A stretch of 64,000 bases of DNA from the NCBI RefSeq assembly GCF_900108185.1, contig NZ_FNVA01000005.1:1-64000 (forward strand). The letters are read 5' to 3'. This DNA is from Bryocella elongata. Lineage in GTDB: Bacteria > Acidobacteriota > Terriglobia > Terriglobales > Acidobacteriaceae. Each line of letters starts with the position of its first letter. Within the stretch, counting starts at the first letter, position 1. Shown piece by piece: positions 19,161 through 28,127 of this stretch. The position numbers and the translations under genes were made by a program. The notes beneath the pieces are model-generated. The model ran no database searches and was not told the origin of the DNA. It worked only from the letters and a program-made list of their open reading frames with translations.

Positions 19161-19388
19161 ATGGAACAGAATTGCGTCCGCCACCAGTCTCTTCCGGTCC
19201 ATCTTGGGCCATCCATGCAGCGTCAGGCAGCTGAAATTGCACAGCGCGCCGGCGTCTCGCTCAACTTCTTCATCAGCCAGGCCATCGAAGAAAAGCTATC
19301 GCGCGTAGATGCTGCGGGAGAGGCGGTTTTTCGTGATGTCCAGCCAGGCTTCCTTGATGTGCCGTGGGCGAGCAGGCTGAAAGGCTAG
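19161..19388 (+). CDS. Ribbon-helix-helix protein 2
   Basis: A 75-residue protein with HQSLPVHLGPSMQRQAAEIA and RAGVSLNFFISQAIEEKLSR, the same fold as RHH1 and RHH3. GAGGAG lies about 10 nt upstream of the ATG. It is divergent from RHH1. No toxin partner follows. Confidence 0.8.
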   Translation: MEQNCVRHQSLPVHLGPSMQRQAAEIAQRAGVSLNFFISQAIEEKLSRVDAAGEAVFRDVQPGFLDVPWASRLKG

Positions 19389-19530
19389 GCGGTTTGCGTC
19401 TGCGCGGCCCGCTATGCAAACCGCATTGCGGATATGGAGTGCGCTGGATGTGGGCGCGCCATCAGGACCAATCGTCCGACGCGGAGACGGCGACATTGCT
19501 ATCGCGATGACCACGTCCGCACGAGCTGAT

Positions 19531-19540
19531 GTGATATCAC
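19531..19540. promoter_or_regulatory. GTGATATCAC palindrome, site 4
   Basis: Exact copy in the RHH2-RHH3 interval, 207 bp before the RHH3 start. Confidence 0.6.
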
Positions 19541-19640
19541 GAGCCCGGATTATCTGGATTGCACCATTGAGCGCTGCTGCGGCTTGCGCGTATTCTCCGG
19601 TGCATAGCCCCAGCAATACCGCTGGGAGTTGTAAGTGGTG

Positions 19641-19694
19641 GTGATATCGCTGGCTGCGTGGGGAGGTTCTTCGATCCTCCTGTGATAGCCAGCG
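19641..19694 (+). promoter_or_regulatory. Variant operator plus stem-loop upstream of RHH3
   Basis: GTGATATCGC (19641-19650, one mismatch) runs into a stem-loop with outer stem CGCTGGCT/AGCCAGCG (19648-19655 with 19687-19694) and inner stem GGAGG/CCTCC (19662-19666 with 19676-19680). It ends 52 bp before the RHH3 start and could be a leader hairpin or a terminator for RHH2. Confidence 0.4.
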
Positions 19695-19746
19695 TCGCGA
19701 CAGAATACGGTCGTGCCCGCGAATGTTTCATTACGACAGGAGGCCC

Positions 19747-20040
19747 ATGATGGATGTCACACTTCGCCGGAAGCAGAGCTTCCTCCTGCGTCTTCCTCCC
19801 ACGCTGCGGGAGCAGGCCGCATCAATCGCGCAGGAGGAAGGTATCTCACTCAACCACTTCATCGGTCTTGCACTGGCGGAGAAGGTCAGCCGCATGCAGC
19901 AGAGGTCAGCAGATGGTCTCATGTCGCTTCGTTTGCCTTCGACACCTGCCACGACGCCGGGTGTAGCACTCCGCACGGGCACAGGCCGCCCCGCGACGCC
20001 TTACATGGTTCCGCGCGGCCAGGCAGGACCGCCGCGATAA
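19747..20040 (+). CDS. Ribbon-helix-helix protein 3
   Basis: A 97-residue protein with KQSFLLRLPPTLREQAASIA and EEGISLNHFIGLALAEKVSR, very close to RHH1 in the core. ATG 19747 (or the adjacent 19750) follows a perfect AGGAGG. The tail is longer than in the paralogues and rich in Pro/Thr/Arg. A strong terminator follows at 20083. Confidence 0.8.
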   Translation: MMDVTLRRKQSFLLRLPPTLREQAASIAQEEGISLNHFIGLALAEKVSRMQQRSADGLMSLRLPSTPATTPGVALRTGTGRPATPYMVPRGQAGPPR

Positions 20041-20082
20041 AGCGAGGCGAGCGGACGAAATTTTCCTTGGGGGAAAGACAAA

Positions 20083-20110
20083 ACGAGGGACGCCAGATGG
20101 CGTCCCTCGT
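20083..20110. terminator. Bidirectional terminator between RHH3 and TonB receptor 1
   Basis: ACGAGGGACGCC-AGAT-GGCGTCCCTCGT, a 12-bp perfect stem with a four-base loop. On the minus strand it is followed by TTTTGTCTTT, ideal for ending the receptor transcript; on the plus strand by CTCTTGTT. It separates convergent genes. Confidence 0.85.
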
Positions 20111-20163
20111 CTCTTGTTGCGCTGTTCGTGCGTTGTGGCGTTTCCGCCAGGTGGTGCTTTGGT

Positions 20164-22890
20164 CTAGCGTCCCTTGGGTCCGAAGCCGAAGGTTGCCGAG
20201 AACATCACGCTGCGTCCAGGGAGGATGGTGATGGCGTCAGCTCCGGCGGCTGGCGCCTGAGAGATGTTCGCGTTGAATGGATCGGCGTAGCTGGTGCCGT
20301 TGGCGGTGATGGTATTCGCCTTGGCCTTGGTGGAGATGCTGTCGCCGGTGATGTTGTGTTCGTCGAAGATGTTGTTGAAGCTGAGGCGGAGCTTGGTGTT
20401 GTTGAAGTGGCTCGTTCCGCGGATGGTGTAGTTGAGGAAGAGGTTGGTGAGCGTGAAGGGCGAGATCGTGGCCTCGTTGTGGAAGCCGCCGTCGTCCAGG
20501 CGCTGGGTGCCAACGGTCTTGTTGAAGATGCCCGCGTCCCAACCGCTGTGCTGGTAGGTGAGGCCCTCGGTGAGGATGTCGGACGGGGTGCTCGCTACCC
20601 AGAGACCGCTGGGGGTCGGGGTGGTGATGGTCGGGGTGGTCGAGGTGCAGCCGGCCGCGGACGAGGTGCAGTAGGTGATGGCGCTGCCGGTGTACTTGGC
20701 GTCGTCGTAGCTGGCGTTGAGGTAGAGGCTGAGGCCGTGGGTGAGGGAGATGTTGCTCTCAGCCTCGACGCCCTGGGTGATCGAAGGCGGCGTGGGGTAG
20801 TAGACCGGCTCGCCGGTGTTGAGCGGGGTGAACGAAGAGTAGCCGCTGCCGAAGTGGATATTGAAGTAGCTCAGATCCAGCGTGACGCGCTTCAGCTTGA
20901 GCACCGTACCGGTCTGGTACGTGGTCGTCTTCTGCTGCTTGGGAAGCGTGGCGACGGGGGTCCCAGTCGAGGACTGGGTGAAGTCAAAGGTCGACGACGG
21001 GGGAGCGATGGTGCCGGTGGCGTACTGTGCGTACGCGGACCAGTTGTTGGTGATGCGGTAGTTGCCAGCGACCGAAGGCAGCGTGGCGAAGTAGCTTCCG
21101 CCGTTGGCGATGAAGCTGGCGGGGTTGTTGGTGCCGAGTCCGCCGATCTTACCGCCGTTGTCGGCATACTGCTTGGTGCCGATGGTGTAGTAGGAGAACT
21201 TGACGCCCGGTGTGATGAGGAGCTTCGAGGTGGGGTGGAACTCGTACTCGGCGAAGGGCTGGTAGGAGTCCTGGACGAAGGTTTCCTTGAAGTTCGGTAG
21301 CGCCTGGTCGGTCCAGTTCGTCAACGGGTCGGACGGGTACTGATGGCGGTTGGTGTTGGACCACGCGTACCACATGCCGGCGCGGAAGATACCGAGCTTC
21401 GATACCTGGCTCAGCTGCGAGGTTTCGCCATAGGTGCGGTAGCTGTTGTACTTGTCGACGCCGCATCCGCCAGCAGAGCAAAGGGCCGTGATCTTGACGC
21501 CGAGAGGAGCGTAGGTGGTGCCGATGAGCGCCGCGTTGTCGGTGATGGGAACAGCGTTGGAGTACTTCTCGGAGTTGTCGTAGTTGTAGGTGTAAGGCTT
21601 GAAGTCCAGGATGAAGCCGTGCGCCATTTCCTTGTGAACACCGACGTATTCGAAGTCCGTGGGCACATGGTAGTAGTTGTACTGGTAGTCCAGATAGAGC
21701 ATCGGATCGGCGTTATTGGTCAGGTAAAAATTGATGCCTGAGCCGGCAAACGGAGCGTTGGTTCCGGTGCAGGTGTAGTTCGCCCCGGCGCCGTACATCT
21801 GGCAGCGGGTGGCGTTGAAGTTGGGGGTGTTGGCGTCGAGCCAGATGACGGCCGAGAAGCCGGTGATCGTGGTCTTGTCGGAGAGCTTGTACTGGACCTG
21901 GATGTCGCCGGCGTTGCGGGTCTGGAAGTTGTAGGTCTGGTAGCCGTCCGAGCCGAGGTGGTGGACGTCGATGTTCAGGTTGAACTTGTGGCCGGGGCCG
22001 AAGTTGCCCGAGTCATACTCGCCGTCATACAGCTTGGTGTTGAAGGAGCCGTAGGAGACGCTGCCGCGGACGTTCTCGATGGGAGAGAACGGCTTGGAGA
22101 GCAGGTTGATGGAGCCGCCGAAGGGAGCATAGCCGATGGTGGAAGCCGTGCCGGGCGAGCGGTCGAAGTCGATACCGCCGAGGAACTGCGACGGGAAGAA
22201 TGCCCAGGAGTGGTGCGAAACGCTGTTGGTATCGGACCAGGGAATACCGTCGAACTTGATGTCGTAGTCACCATCGGGGAAGCCGCGGAAGTTGGTCTTG
22301 GACTGGCCGAGGCCGACGCCGTTGCCGTTGGTGGTGAAGGTGCCGGGAGCCATCTCGACGGCTTCGCCGTAGTCGGCGACGGGGGACATGAAGTTCTTGA
22401 TCATGGTCCCGGTGATCTCGGTGCGGGCGGAGGTCTCGGAGAGGAGAGCGTCCATGGGCGCGAGGGCCGCAGCGACGGAGTGGGTCTGGTCGGCGTCGAC
22501 GGTGATGTCGGTGGTCGCTTGCCCGATCGGGAGCGCCAGCATCAGGCTTGCGGGAGCGTGCACGGCAACCTGGTGAGCGACGCCGAAGCCAGTAGAGATC
22601 GCGTCGATATCGTAGGCGCCATCTGGCAGAGAAGCAAAGGAGAAGTGACCCTGGCTGTCGGCGGTGACCGAGACGGTCTTGCCGGTCCTCTCGTTCTTCG
22701 CGGTGACGGTCGCCTTGGGAATCACACCACCCTTGGAGTCGGTGATGGTGCCCTCAATGCCCGTAGCCTGAGCGAATGCCGAGCTCGCGCTGCACAAGCT
22801 CACTGCGAGCAGGGCAAAGCCTGCAAGCGATTGGTTGACCCGGCGCACGATGCGACGCAGGTCTTCTGAGTGTTCTCGAACGATCATCAT
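20164..22890 (-). CDS. TonB-dependent receptor 1 with carboxypeptidase-regulatory-like domain
   Basis: A 908-residue outer-membrane receptor. Signal peptide about residues 20-42 (SLAGFALLAVSLCSASSAFA); carboxypeptidase-regulatory-like domain about 43-125 (GIEGTITDSKGGVIPKATV); plug domain with FDGIPWSDTNSVSHHSWAFF and SPGTASTIGYAPFGGSIN; then a long beta-barrel ending in ATFGFGPKGR. ATG 22890 is chosen over an upstream start because GGGGAAGGAAA precedes it. Such receptors import large ligands (siderophores, glycans) using TonB energy; the substrate is unknown. Closely related to receptor 2, which is divergent from it. Confidence 0.92.
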   Translation of the reverse strand: MMIVREHSEDLRRIVRRVNQSLAGFALLAVSLCSASSAFAQATGIEGTITDSKGGVIPKATVTAKNERTGKTVSVTADSQGHFSFASLPDGAYDIDAISTGFGVAHQVAVHAPASLMLALPIGQATTDITVDADQTHSVAAALAPMDALLSETSARTEITGTMIKNFMSPVADYGEAVEMAPGTFTTNGNGVGLGQSKTNFRGFPDGDYDIKFDGIPWSDTNSVSHHSWAFFPSQFLGGIDFDRSPGTASTIGYAPFGGSINLLSKPFSPIENVRGSVSYGSFNTKLYDGEYDSGNFGPGHKFNLNIDVHHLGSDGYQTYNFQTRNAGDIQVQYKLSDKTTITGFSAVIWLDANTPNFNATRCQMYGAGANYTCTGTNAPFAGSGINFYLTNNADPMLYLDYQYNYYHVPTDFEYVGVHKEMAHGFILDFKPYTYNYDNSEKYSNAVPITDNAALIGTTYAPLGVKITALCSAGGCGVDKYNSYRTYGETSQLSQVSKLGIFRAGMWYAWSNTNRHQYPSDPLTNWTDQALPNFKETFVQDSYQPFAEYEFHPTSKLLITPGVKFSYYTIGTKQYADNGGKIGGLGTNNPASFIANGGSYFATLPSVAGNYRITNNWSAYAQYATGTIAPPSSTFDFTQSSTGTPVATLPKQQKTTTYQTGTVLKLKRVTLDLSYFNIHFGSGYSSFTPLNTGEPVYYPTPPSITQGVEAESNISLTHGLSLYLNASYDDAKYTGSAITYCTSSAAGCTSTTPTITTPTPSGLWVASTPSDILTEGLTYQHSGWDAGIFNKTVGTQRLDDGGFHNEATISPFTLTNLFLNYTIRGTSHFNNTKLRLSFNNIFDEHNITGDSISTKAKANTITANGTSYADPFNANISQAPAAGADAITILPGRSVMFSATFGFGPKGR

Positions 22891-23517
22891 TCTGGCGATT
22901 TCCTTCCCCTTGTAGGGCAGTGGTTCAAAGTGGTGCGGATGTTGACTCACGGGGCAGCAACCCGGGTCTATTTGTAACGGCGCTACGGCGTCTCATTGGC
23001 GCACAGGGGCCTGATCTCGTTCGCACGCCGGCATCCTTGAAGCGGACACTCTGCGGCGCGGACCGGGCCTTTGCAGGTCGTAGTTCGCCCAGATATCACC
23101 TGAGTGACCTAAGTGTGTCAGCGGAGTGAATGGATAGAGTGAGCAGACTGTGAATCCACGGTTAAAGGACTGTGAACAGCAAGTGCGGCTGTGGTTTTGT
23201 CAGGCTGACAGAGGCGGGTGCAGCGCAAAGAAATGTTGTGGCGTGGGTCACCGTTTGCGACGATTGCAAGGCGTGCTTTGGCTACGGTCGACAGAAGGCG
23301 CCGCAGGCGCGAATGAGAGCGAGGGCGATGCGGGATCCGTCCGAGGCGCTCGCCGGCGCTAGTGCCGGTTGGTGACTGTAAGTATCCGGACGGGCCGCGC
23401 TCTTCGAAGATGACGTTTCCGTAAGGGAATTGAAATCGTGCTGTAACTCCAGACTCACAGTTGGTCTATACAAGCTGCATAGCTTCCTCCTATCACCACT
23501 TTGAGGGAGACCCGCCT
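22891..23517. other. Divergent promoter region of the two TonB receptors
   Basis: 627 bp without a credible gene. It contains an 11-bp-phased triplet CTGTGAA-TCCA-CGGTTAA-AGGA-CTGTGAA at 23148-23176, reminiscent of Pho-box spacing (7-bp units, 4-bp gaps), and a shorter CTGTAAC-TCCA-GACTCAC near 23441. Promoter boxes could not be fixed. Confidence 0.4.
23148..23176. promoter_or_regulatory. Pho-box-like direct repeats
   Basis: Three 7-bp units CTGTGAA, CGGTTAA and CTGTGAA with 4-bp spacers. PhoB boxes in Proteobacteria have the same 11-bp phasing with CTGTCAT-type units. It is 341 bp from the receptor 2 start, further than usual. The downstream acid phosphatase makes a phosphate link plausible but unproven. 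Confidence 0.25.
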
Positions 23518-26103
23518 GTGCGCTCTGCACGCTTGCAATTCGCTGCGCTTTTCACGGCCAGCATTCTTCTTGTTTCTACACTTTCGGCCCAGACAGCCTC
23601 ATCCGTGGCTGGATCCGTTGTCGACGGTAAGGGCGCGCTCGTCGCCCACGCGAAGATCGCACTCCACTCACCGGATAACAAGGTCACCCGCAACACCCTC
23701 TCGGATGAGGCGGGTCACTTTGCGCTGAGCAACGTGCCGGCTGGTAACTATATTCTCGACGCCGACGCGCCCGGGTTTGCGACCACGCACCAGGCAAGCG
23801 TGACTGTTGCGGGCGACAAGGCCACAGAACTCAGCGTGACCCTGCGCATCGGGAACCTGGAGCAGATGGTCGAAGTGCAGGCCGATGCGTCGAACTCTGT
23901 CGCTGCGCAGCTTGCTCCGATGGACGCGCGTCTGGATGCCCGATCGGCGCGTACCGAGATCACGTCGCACTTCATCGAGAACTACACGACGCCCACGGCT
24001 GACAACACGGAGATGATCTTCTTCGCGCCGGGCACGTTCTCGGTGAACCCCAACGGCAGCGGCCTGGGTGACTCGAAGAACTTCTTCCGCGGCTTCTCGG
24101 ACGGCAACTACGACATCACCTTCGACGGCATCCCTTACGAGGACACGAACTCGCCGACGCATCATTCGTGGGCGTTCTTCCCGGCACCCTTCATCGGCAG
24201 TGTGGACTTCGATCGCTCGCCGGGCACCGCGTCGACGGTTGGACCGACGCCCTTCGGCGGCTCGATCAACATGCTGTCGAAGACGCTGCGCCAGAACCCG
24301 GACATCATCGGCTCGGTGAGCTATGGATCGTGGAACACGATTCTGACGGACGTGCAGGTGAACTCGGGCCCGCTGGGCGCGAACAAGAAGACGCACTTCC
24401 TTGCCGACTTCAACCACCTGACCTCGGATGGCTTTCAGACCTGGAACGCGCAGATGCGCTCGGCCGGCGACATCAAGGTGGAGTACCGCTTCAACGACGA
24501 GAAGATCCTGACGGGCTACAGCGGCGTTGGCTTGCTGGACACCAACACGCCGAACACCAAGGGCCCGACGCGTACCCAGTATCTGGCGCAGTACAACTAC
24601 CTGCTGCAGAACACGGACAATACACGCTCCGATTATGCGGGCTATAACTACTACCACATCCCTTCGGACTTCGAGTATGTGGGCTTCATCATGCCGCTGG
24701 GCCATGGCTGGCATGTGGACACGAAGCAGTACACGTACAGCTACTACAACCAGCAGAACTATGCTTCGACGCCGAAGACGGGTGTGATCTCGTCGACCAA
24801 CTGCCTGCCGGAGGGCACGCAGACCTGCGGCGTGGACAAGCTGAACAGCTATCGCAAGTACGGCGACATCACCACGGTGAGCCAGGTGTCGAAGTATGGC
24901 ATCTTCCGGACGGGTCTCTGGTACGAGTGGGCGACGACCTCGCGCCATCAGATTCCGCAGGATCCGATCACGCTGAAGGACACGGTGCTGCCGAACTTCA
25001 ACGAGTTCTTCCACACCAACAGCTACCAGCCGTTTGCCGAGTACGAGTGGCATCCGACGCTGAAGCTTACGGTTACCGGCGGAGCGAAGTTCTCGCGCTA
25101 CACGTTCGATTTGAAGCAGCTCTCCGACAACGGCGGCGCCGTTGGTACGCTCCCGGCAGGGCAGACCGCGGTCTATCACTACGCCACGTTCAACACGGTT
25201 CTTCCTTCGGCGGACGTGAACTATCGCTTCCGTGAGAACTGGTCGGCCTACGCGCAGTTCGGCACCGGCAGCCTCATTCCTCCGTCGAGCGTGTTCGATG
25301 TGCCGAACGTAGTGAGTGGTGTGCTCGTGAACCCGGTGACGGTGCTCCCGAAGCAGACGAAGGCCTACACGTATCAGACGGGCTCGGTGCTGAAGCTTCG
25401 CCGCCTGACCCTCGACGGCGACTTTTACTACGTGCTGTTCGGTAACGGCTACACGGCTTCGCCGGACCCCACGGCTGCCGGCGCGAACGAGTACCAGAGC
25501 TCGGGCAACTCGACGACGAAGGGCTTCGAGGGCGAAGCGAACATCTCCCTCACGCACGGCTTTCTTCTCTATACCAACGGCACGGTCGGCTCGGCGCGCT
25601 ATACGAGCCAGACGATCCTCACCGGTACTTCGACGGGCAACAAGTACTACATCAATCCCAACAACGGCGCGGCTGTCGCCAGCACACCGGCGAACACGGA
25701 GACGTGGGGACTGACGTATAACTCGCATGGCTTCGACTTCGGCTGGCTCACGAAGCGCATCGGACCGATGTGGAACGACAACAAGGCGACGGTCAAGCTG
25801 AACTACACCGATGGCACGGTCTCGGGCAGCACGAGCATTACCGCCAGCCAGGTGATTCCCATCGATCCGTTCACGCTCTCCAATCTGTTCCTGAACTACA
25901 ACGTCCGTCAGCTCCCGTACTTCGGAGAGTCAAAGCTGCGCTTGAGCTTCAACAACCTGTTCAATGCTCAGGGCATCACCGGGCTCACTGCCGCAACGGC
26001 CGGGACCACGTTCACTCCCAACGCTGGCGACACGCTCACGCTGCTTCCGGGCCGCAGCATCACTGTCTCCTTTCAGGTGGGCCTTACTCGCCACAAGGAA
26101 TAA
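23518..26103 (+). CDS. TonB-dependent receptor 2 with carboxypeptidase-regulatory-like domain
   Basis: An 861-residue receptor. The GTG at 23518 is the best start: GAGGGAG lies about 9 nt upstream and it gives a clean signal peptide (RLQFAALFTASILLVSTLSA). The regulatory-like domain (SVAGSVVDGKGALVAHAKI), plug (FDGIPYEDTNSPTHHSWAFF, SPGTASTVGPTPFGGSIN) and barrel are co-linear with receptor 1, so the two genes are paralogues in head-to-head arrangement. The protein ends ITVSFQVGLTRHKE. The acid phosphatase gene follows after a hairpin; substrate unknown, perhaps an organic phosphate. Confidence 0.92.
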   Translation: MRSARLQFAALFTASILLVSTLSAQTASSVAGSVVDGKGALVAHAKIALHSPDNKVTRNTLSDEAGHFALSNVPAGNYILDADAPGFATTHQASVTVAGDKATELSVTLRIGNLEQMVEVQADASNSVAAQLAPMDARLDARSARTEITSHFIENYTTPTADNTEMIFFAPGTFSVNPNGSGLGDSKNFFRGFSDGNYDITFDGIPYEDTNSPTHHSWAFFPAPFIGSVDFDRSPGTASTVGPTPFGGSINMLSKTLRQNPDIIGSVSYGSWNTILTDVQVNSGPLGANKKTHFLADFNHLTSDGFQTWNAQMRSAGDIKVEYRFNDEKILTGYSGVGLLDTNTPNTKGPTRTQYLAQYNYLLQNTDNTRSDYAGYNYYHIPSDFEYVGFIMPLGHGWHVDTKQYTYSYYNQQNYASTPKTGVISSTNCLPEGTQTCGVDKLNSYRKYGDITTVSQVSKYGIFRTGLWYEWATTSRHQIPQDPITLKDTVLPNFNEFFHTNSYQPFAEYEWHPTLKLTVTGGAKFSRYTFDLKQLSDNGGAVGTLPAGQTAVYHYATFNTVLPSADVNYRFRENWSAYAQFGTGSLIPPSSVFDVPNVVSGVLVNPVTVLPKQTKAYTYQTGSVLKLRRLTLDGDFYYVLFGNGYTASPDPTAAGANEYQSSGNSTTKGFEGEANISLTHGFLLYTNGTVGSARYTSQTILTGTSTGNKYYINPNNGAAVASTPANTETWGLTYNSHGFDFGWLTKRIGPMWNDNKATVKLNYTDGTVSGSTSITASQVIPIDPFTLSNLFLNYNVRQLPYFGESKLRLSFNNLFNAQGITGLTAATAGTTFTPNAGDTLTLLPGRSITVSFQVGLTRHKE

Positions 26104-26122
26104 CTTTCCTGTGGCTCAGCCT

Positions 26123-26150
26123 GGGCAGGCCGGTAACTTCCGGCCTGCCC
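26123..26150 (+). terminator. Hairpin after TonB receptor 2
   Basis: GGGCAGGCCGG-TAACTT-CCGGCCTGCCC, an 11-bp perfect stem 20 bp after the receptor stop, with only a weak T-run (GTTCCTAT). It may attenuate rather than end transcription into the phosphatase gene at 26183. Confidence 0.6.
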
Positions 26151-26182
26151 GTTCCTATCCTCGTCATCCGTGAGAGCGTCCC

Positions 26183-26920
26183 ATGCGATCGTTGGTTTTT
26201 CTCCTCATCCTTACTTCCGTTGCCGGTGCGCAACAGTCTCCTACCGCGAAGGCGCCGCGGACCAGCCCATGGTTCAAAGCGCAAACCATCGACTTCGTCG
26301 CGCTGACTCCTGCTCCGCCGGCGCCGGGCTCGGAGCTCGATAGGCAGGACATGAAGGAAGTTCTGCTCGAACAGCGCACCCGCACAGCGGCGCAGATCCA
26401 GCAGGCACAGGCGGACGATAAGGAAGAAGACATGTTCGCGTTTGCGACTGTCCTCGGTCCGAAGTTCAGTGCAGCGGAGCTGCCGCTGACGGCGGCGTTT
26501 TCGCAGCACCTCCGCGATGCCTCTGCGGTGATCAACAATCCGATGAAGGTGTACTACGGGCGGCCACGTCCGTTTGTTACTTCTGCGGAGGTTCATCCCG
26601 TGTGCGAGAAGACCGCCAGCAACTCTTATCCAAGCGGGCACAGCATGGTGGGCACGCTGGAGGCGCTTGCCCTCACGCAGATTGTTCCTGAGCGGTCGCC
26701 CGAGATCCTTCACCGGTTGGACCAGTACACGCAGAACCGCGTGGTGTGCGGGGTTCACTATCCAAGTGATGTCGCGGCGTCACGGCTGATCGCCACGTCG
26801 CTGTATGGTCTGATTGCGGCATCGCCCGACTTCCAGAGAGAGCTCGCGGGGGCGAAGGCAGAGGTCAGGAGCCACCTGGGGCTGGTGGCGGCTCCTGTCC
26901 GTGCTGCCGCTCTCCCCTAG
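26183..26920 (+). CDS. Secreted PAP2-type acid phosphatase
   Basis: A 245-residue protein with signal peptide (MRSLVFLLILTSVAGA). All three PAP2/class A acid phosphatase motifs are present: K122-x6-R129-P130, P150-S-G-H153 with the catalytic His, and R186-x5-H192-x3-D196. Likely a periplasmic phosphatase releasing phosphate from organic esters. Its stop overlaps the stop of the convergent gene at 26917 by 4 bp. Confidence 0.9.
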   Translation: MRSLVFLLILTSVAGAQQSPTAKAPRTSPWFKAQTIDFVALTPAPPAPGSELDRQDMKEVLLEQRTRTAAQIQQAQADDKEEDMFAFATVLGPKFSAAELPLTAAFSQHLRDASAVINNPMKVYYGRPRPFVTSAEVHPVCEKTASNSYPSGHSMVGTLEALALTQIVPERSPEILHRLDQYTQNRVVCGVHYPSDVAASRLIATSLYGLIAASPDFQRELAGAKAEVRSHLGLVAAPVRAAALP

Positions 26921-27414
26921 TAGCGCGTCAACTCATGCGGTGCGGGCCAGGTGAGGGTTCCATCGGAGCGCAGGGCGTACATGAAGATTTCCTTCTTGTC
27001 GTTCACGTTGACCGCGACGATGACGCCGGTGCCGAAGGTGCCGCTGCCGTCGGTGGCGGAAGCGTCGACGTGATGGCTCGTGATGGGGGCTTCGATGGGG
27101 CTGTGGGTGGTCCAGTCCTCGGTGAAGCGGGCGAGGGGATAGTCCTTGTACTTATCCGCGTGCGAGGCCCAGTCGGCATCGTTGTTATAGATGCCGTAGG
27201 CCTTCGCGTAGTCCTTGGCTTCGATCGCGTTGAGGAACTTGTCGACCTTGCGCTGGGAGGGGTAGTTGGAGAAGAGCCAGCCGTGCCCGGTGACGTAGCC
27301 CACGAAGGTGAGCACGATGAGCAGCACGATGGACGCGGCGATGGCGATGAGGATGTTCCGGTTCTGCTTCTCTTTCGCGGGGTTAAACGCGGGGGCGTTC
27401 ATCAGGCTGCTCAT
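26917..27414 (-). CDS. Single-pass membrane-anchored protein, unknown
   Basis: A 165-residue protein with one N-terminal membrane helix (ILIAIAASIVLLIVLTFVGYV) and an external domain (KVDKFLNAIEAKDYAKAYGIY, then LTWPAPHELTRY) resembling small periplasmic folds of the SnoaL/DUF4864 type. AAGGAAG lies about 8 nt before ATG 27414. Family not identified with certainty. Confidence 0.7.
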   Translation of the reverse strand: MSSLMNAPAFNPAKEKQNRNILIAIAASIVLLIVLTFVGYVTGHGWLFSNYPSQRKVDKFLNAIEAKDYAKAYGIYNNDADWASHADKYKDYPLARFTEDWTTHSPIEAPITSHHVDASATDGSGTFGTGVIVAVNVNDKKEIFMYALRSDGTLTWPAPHELTRY

Positions 27415-27581
27415 GGAGGTCTTCCTTCGTTCGTCGATGTCGTGGCCCTTCGCGCAGGCGGCGAAAGGGTGTTCGCAGATTATTAGACACCGGAGAGCGG
27501 GAAAACGGATGCGTGAGACGGCGACCTTCGGTCGTTAGCCACCTTTGGTGGGTAGCGGGGTCGCCGTTAGCCGCTTCGCGG

Positions 27582-28127
27582 TTAGCTGCGACGGCGAGGT
27601 CGGTCGTCGTGCAGGGCGAAGGCGTTTTCGTAGTGCTCGCACTCGGGCTGGTCGCCGAGGAGGTAGACGGCGATGACGTCGAAGCGGACGCGGAGCTGCT
27701 CGCGTTCAGTCTCGGGATACTGGCGGAGGTAGGCGCGGGCGACGCGGCGGAGGATGCGCTGCTTGGCCGGATCGACCTGGGACTGGGCGGGATAGAAGTC
27801 GCGGCGGGTGCGGGCCTTGACCTCGAAGACGACGAGAGTGGGGTGCGGGGATTCGGGCGAGGCGGGGAGCCAGGCGACGAGATCGAGGTCCCCGGGACCC
27901 CGGGGAGCGCGCCAGCGGCGGGCGGTGATCTGCCAGCCCCGCTCGCGGAGCCAGAAGAAGGCGGCATCCTCGCCGCGTTCGCCGGTGAGGAGGTGCTCGG
28001 GTTTGGGGCGCTTGCATAAGCGGAGGGCGCGAGCGGCGAGACGGTCGTCGGCGAGGCGGCGCAGGCGGGTGTAGAGGCGGGCTTCGAGGGTGAGGAAGCC
28101 ATTGCGGCGTGTGGATGAGAGGTTCAC
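27582..28127 (-). CDS. YraN/UPF0102 family endonuclease-like protein
   Basis: A 181-residue protein. GERGEDAAFFWLRERGW followed by GDLDLVAW and LVVFEVKART is the UPF0102/YraN signature, a restriction-endonuclease-like fold with the E-V-K active-site pattern. The GTG at 28127 is used because it overlaps the HEPN stop as GTGA; a GTG at 28136 is also possible. YraN proteins are widespread and their role is unsettled (DNA uptake or repair has been proposed). Here it is the last gene of a three-gene unit. Confidence 0.85.
   Translation of the reverse strand: MNLSSTRRNGFLTLEARLYTRLRRLADDRLAARALRLCKRPKPEHLLTGERGEDAAFFWLRERGWQITARRWRAPRGPGDLDLVAWLPASPESPHPTLVVFEVKARTRRDFYPAQSQVDPAKQRILRRVARAYLRQYPETEREQLRVRFDVIAVYLLGDQPECEHYENAFALHDDRPRRRS

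Larger units (their letters stand above)
19389..19746. other. Regulatory region between RHH2 and RHH3
   Basis: 358 bp with one exact GTGATATCAC (19531-19540), one variant GTGATATCGC (19641-19650) and a long hairpin (19648-19694) in front of RHH3. No gene recognised. Confidence 0.45.

Noticed and set aside
18466-20040. Three HicB-type antitoxins with hidden toxin genes
   Set aside because: No small HicA-like or other toxin frame was found next to any of them; they are better read as orphan regulators.
23668-25728. Long open frame antisense to TonB receptor 2
   Set aside because: Arg/Val-rich composition without motifs, while the plus-strand frame has clear receptor domains.
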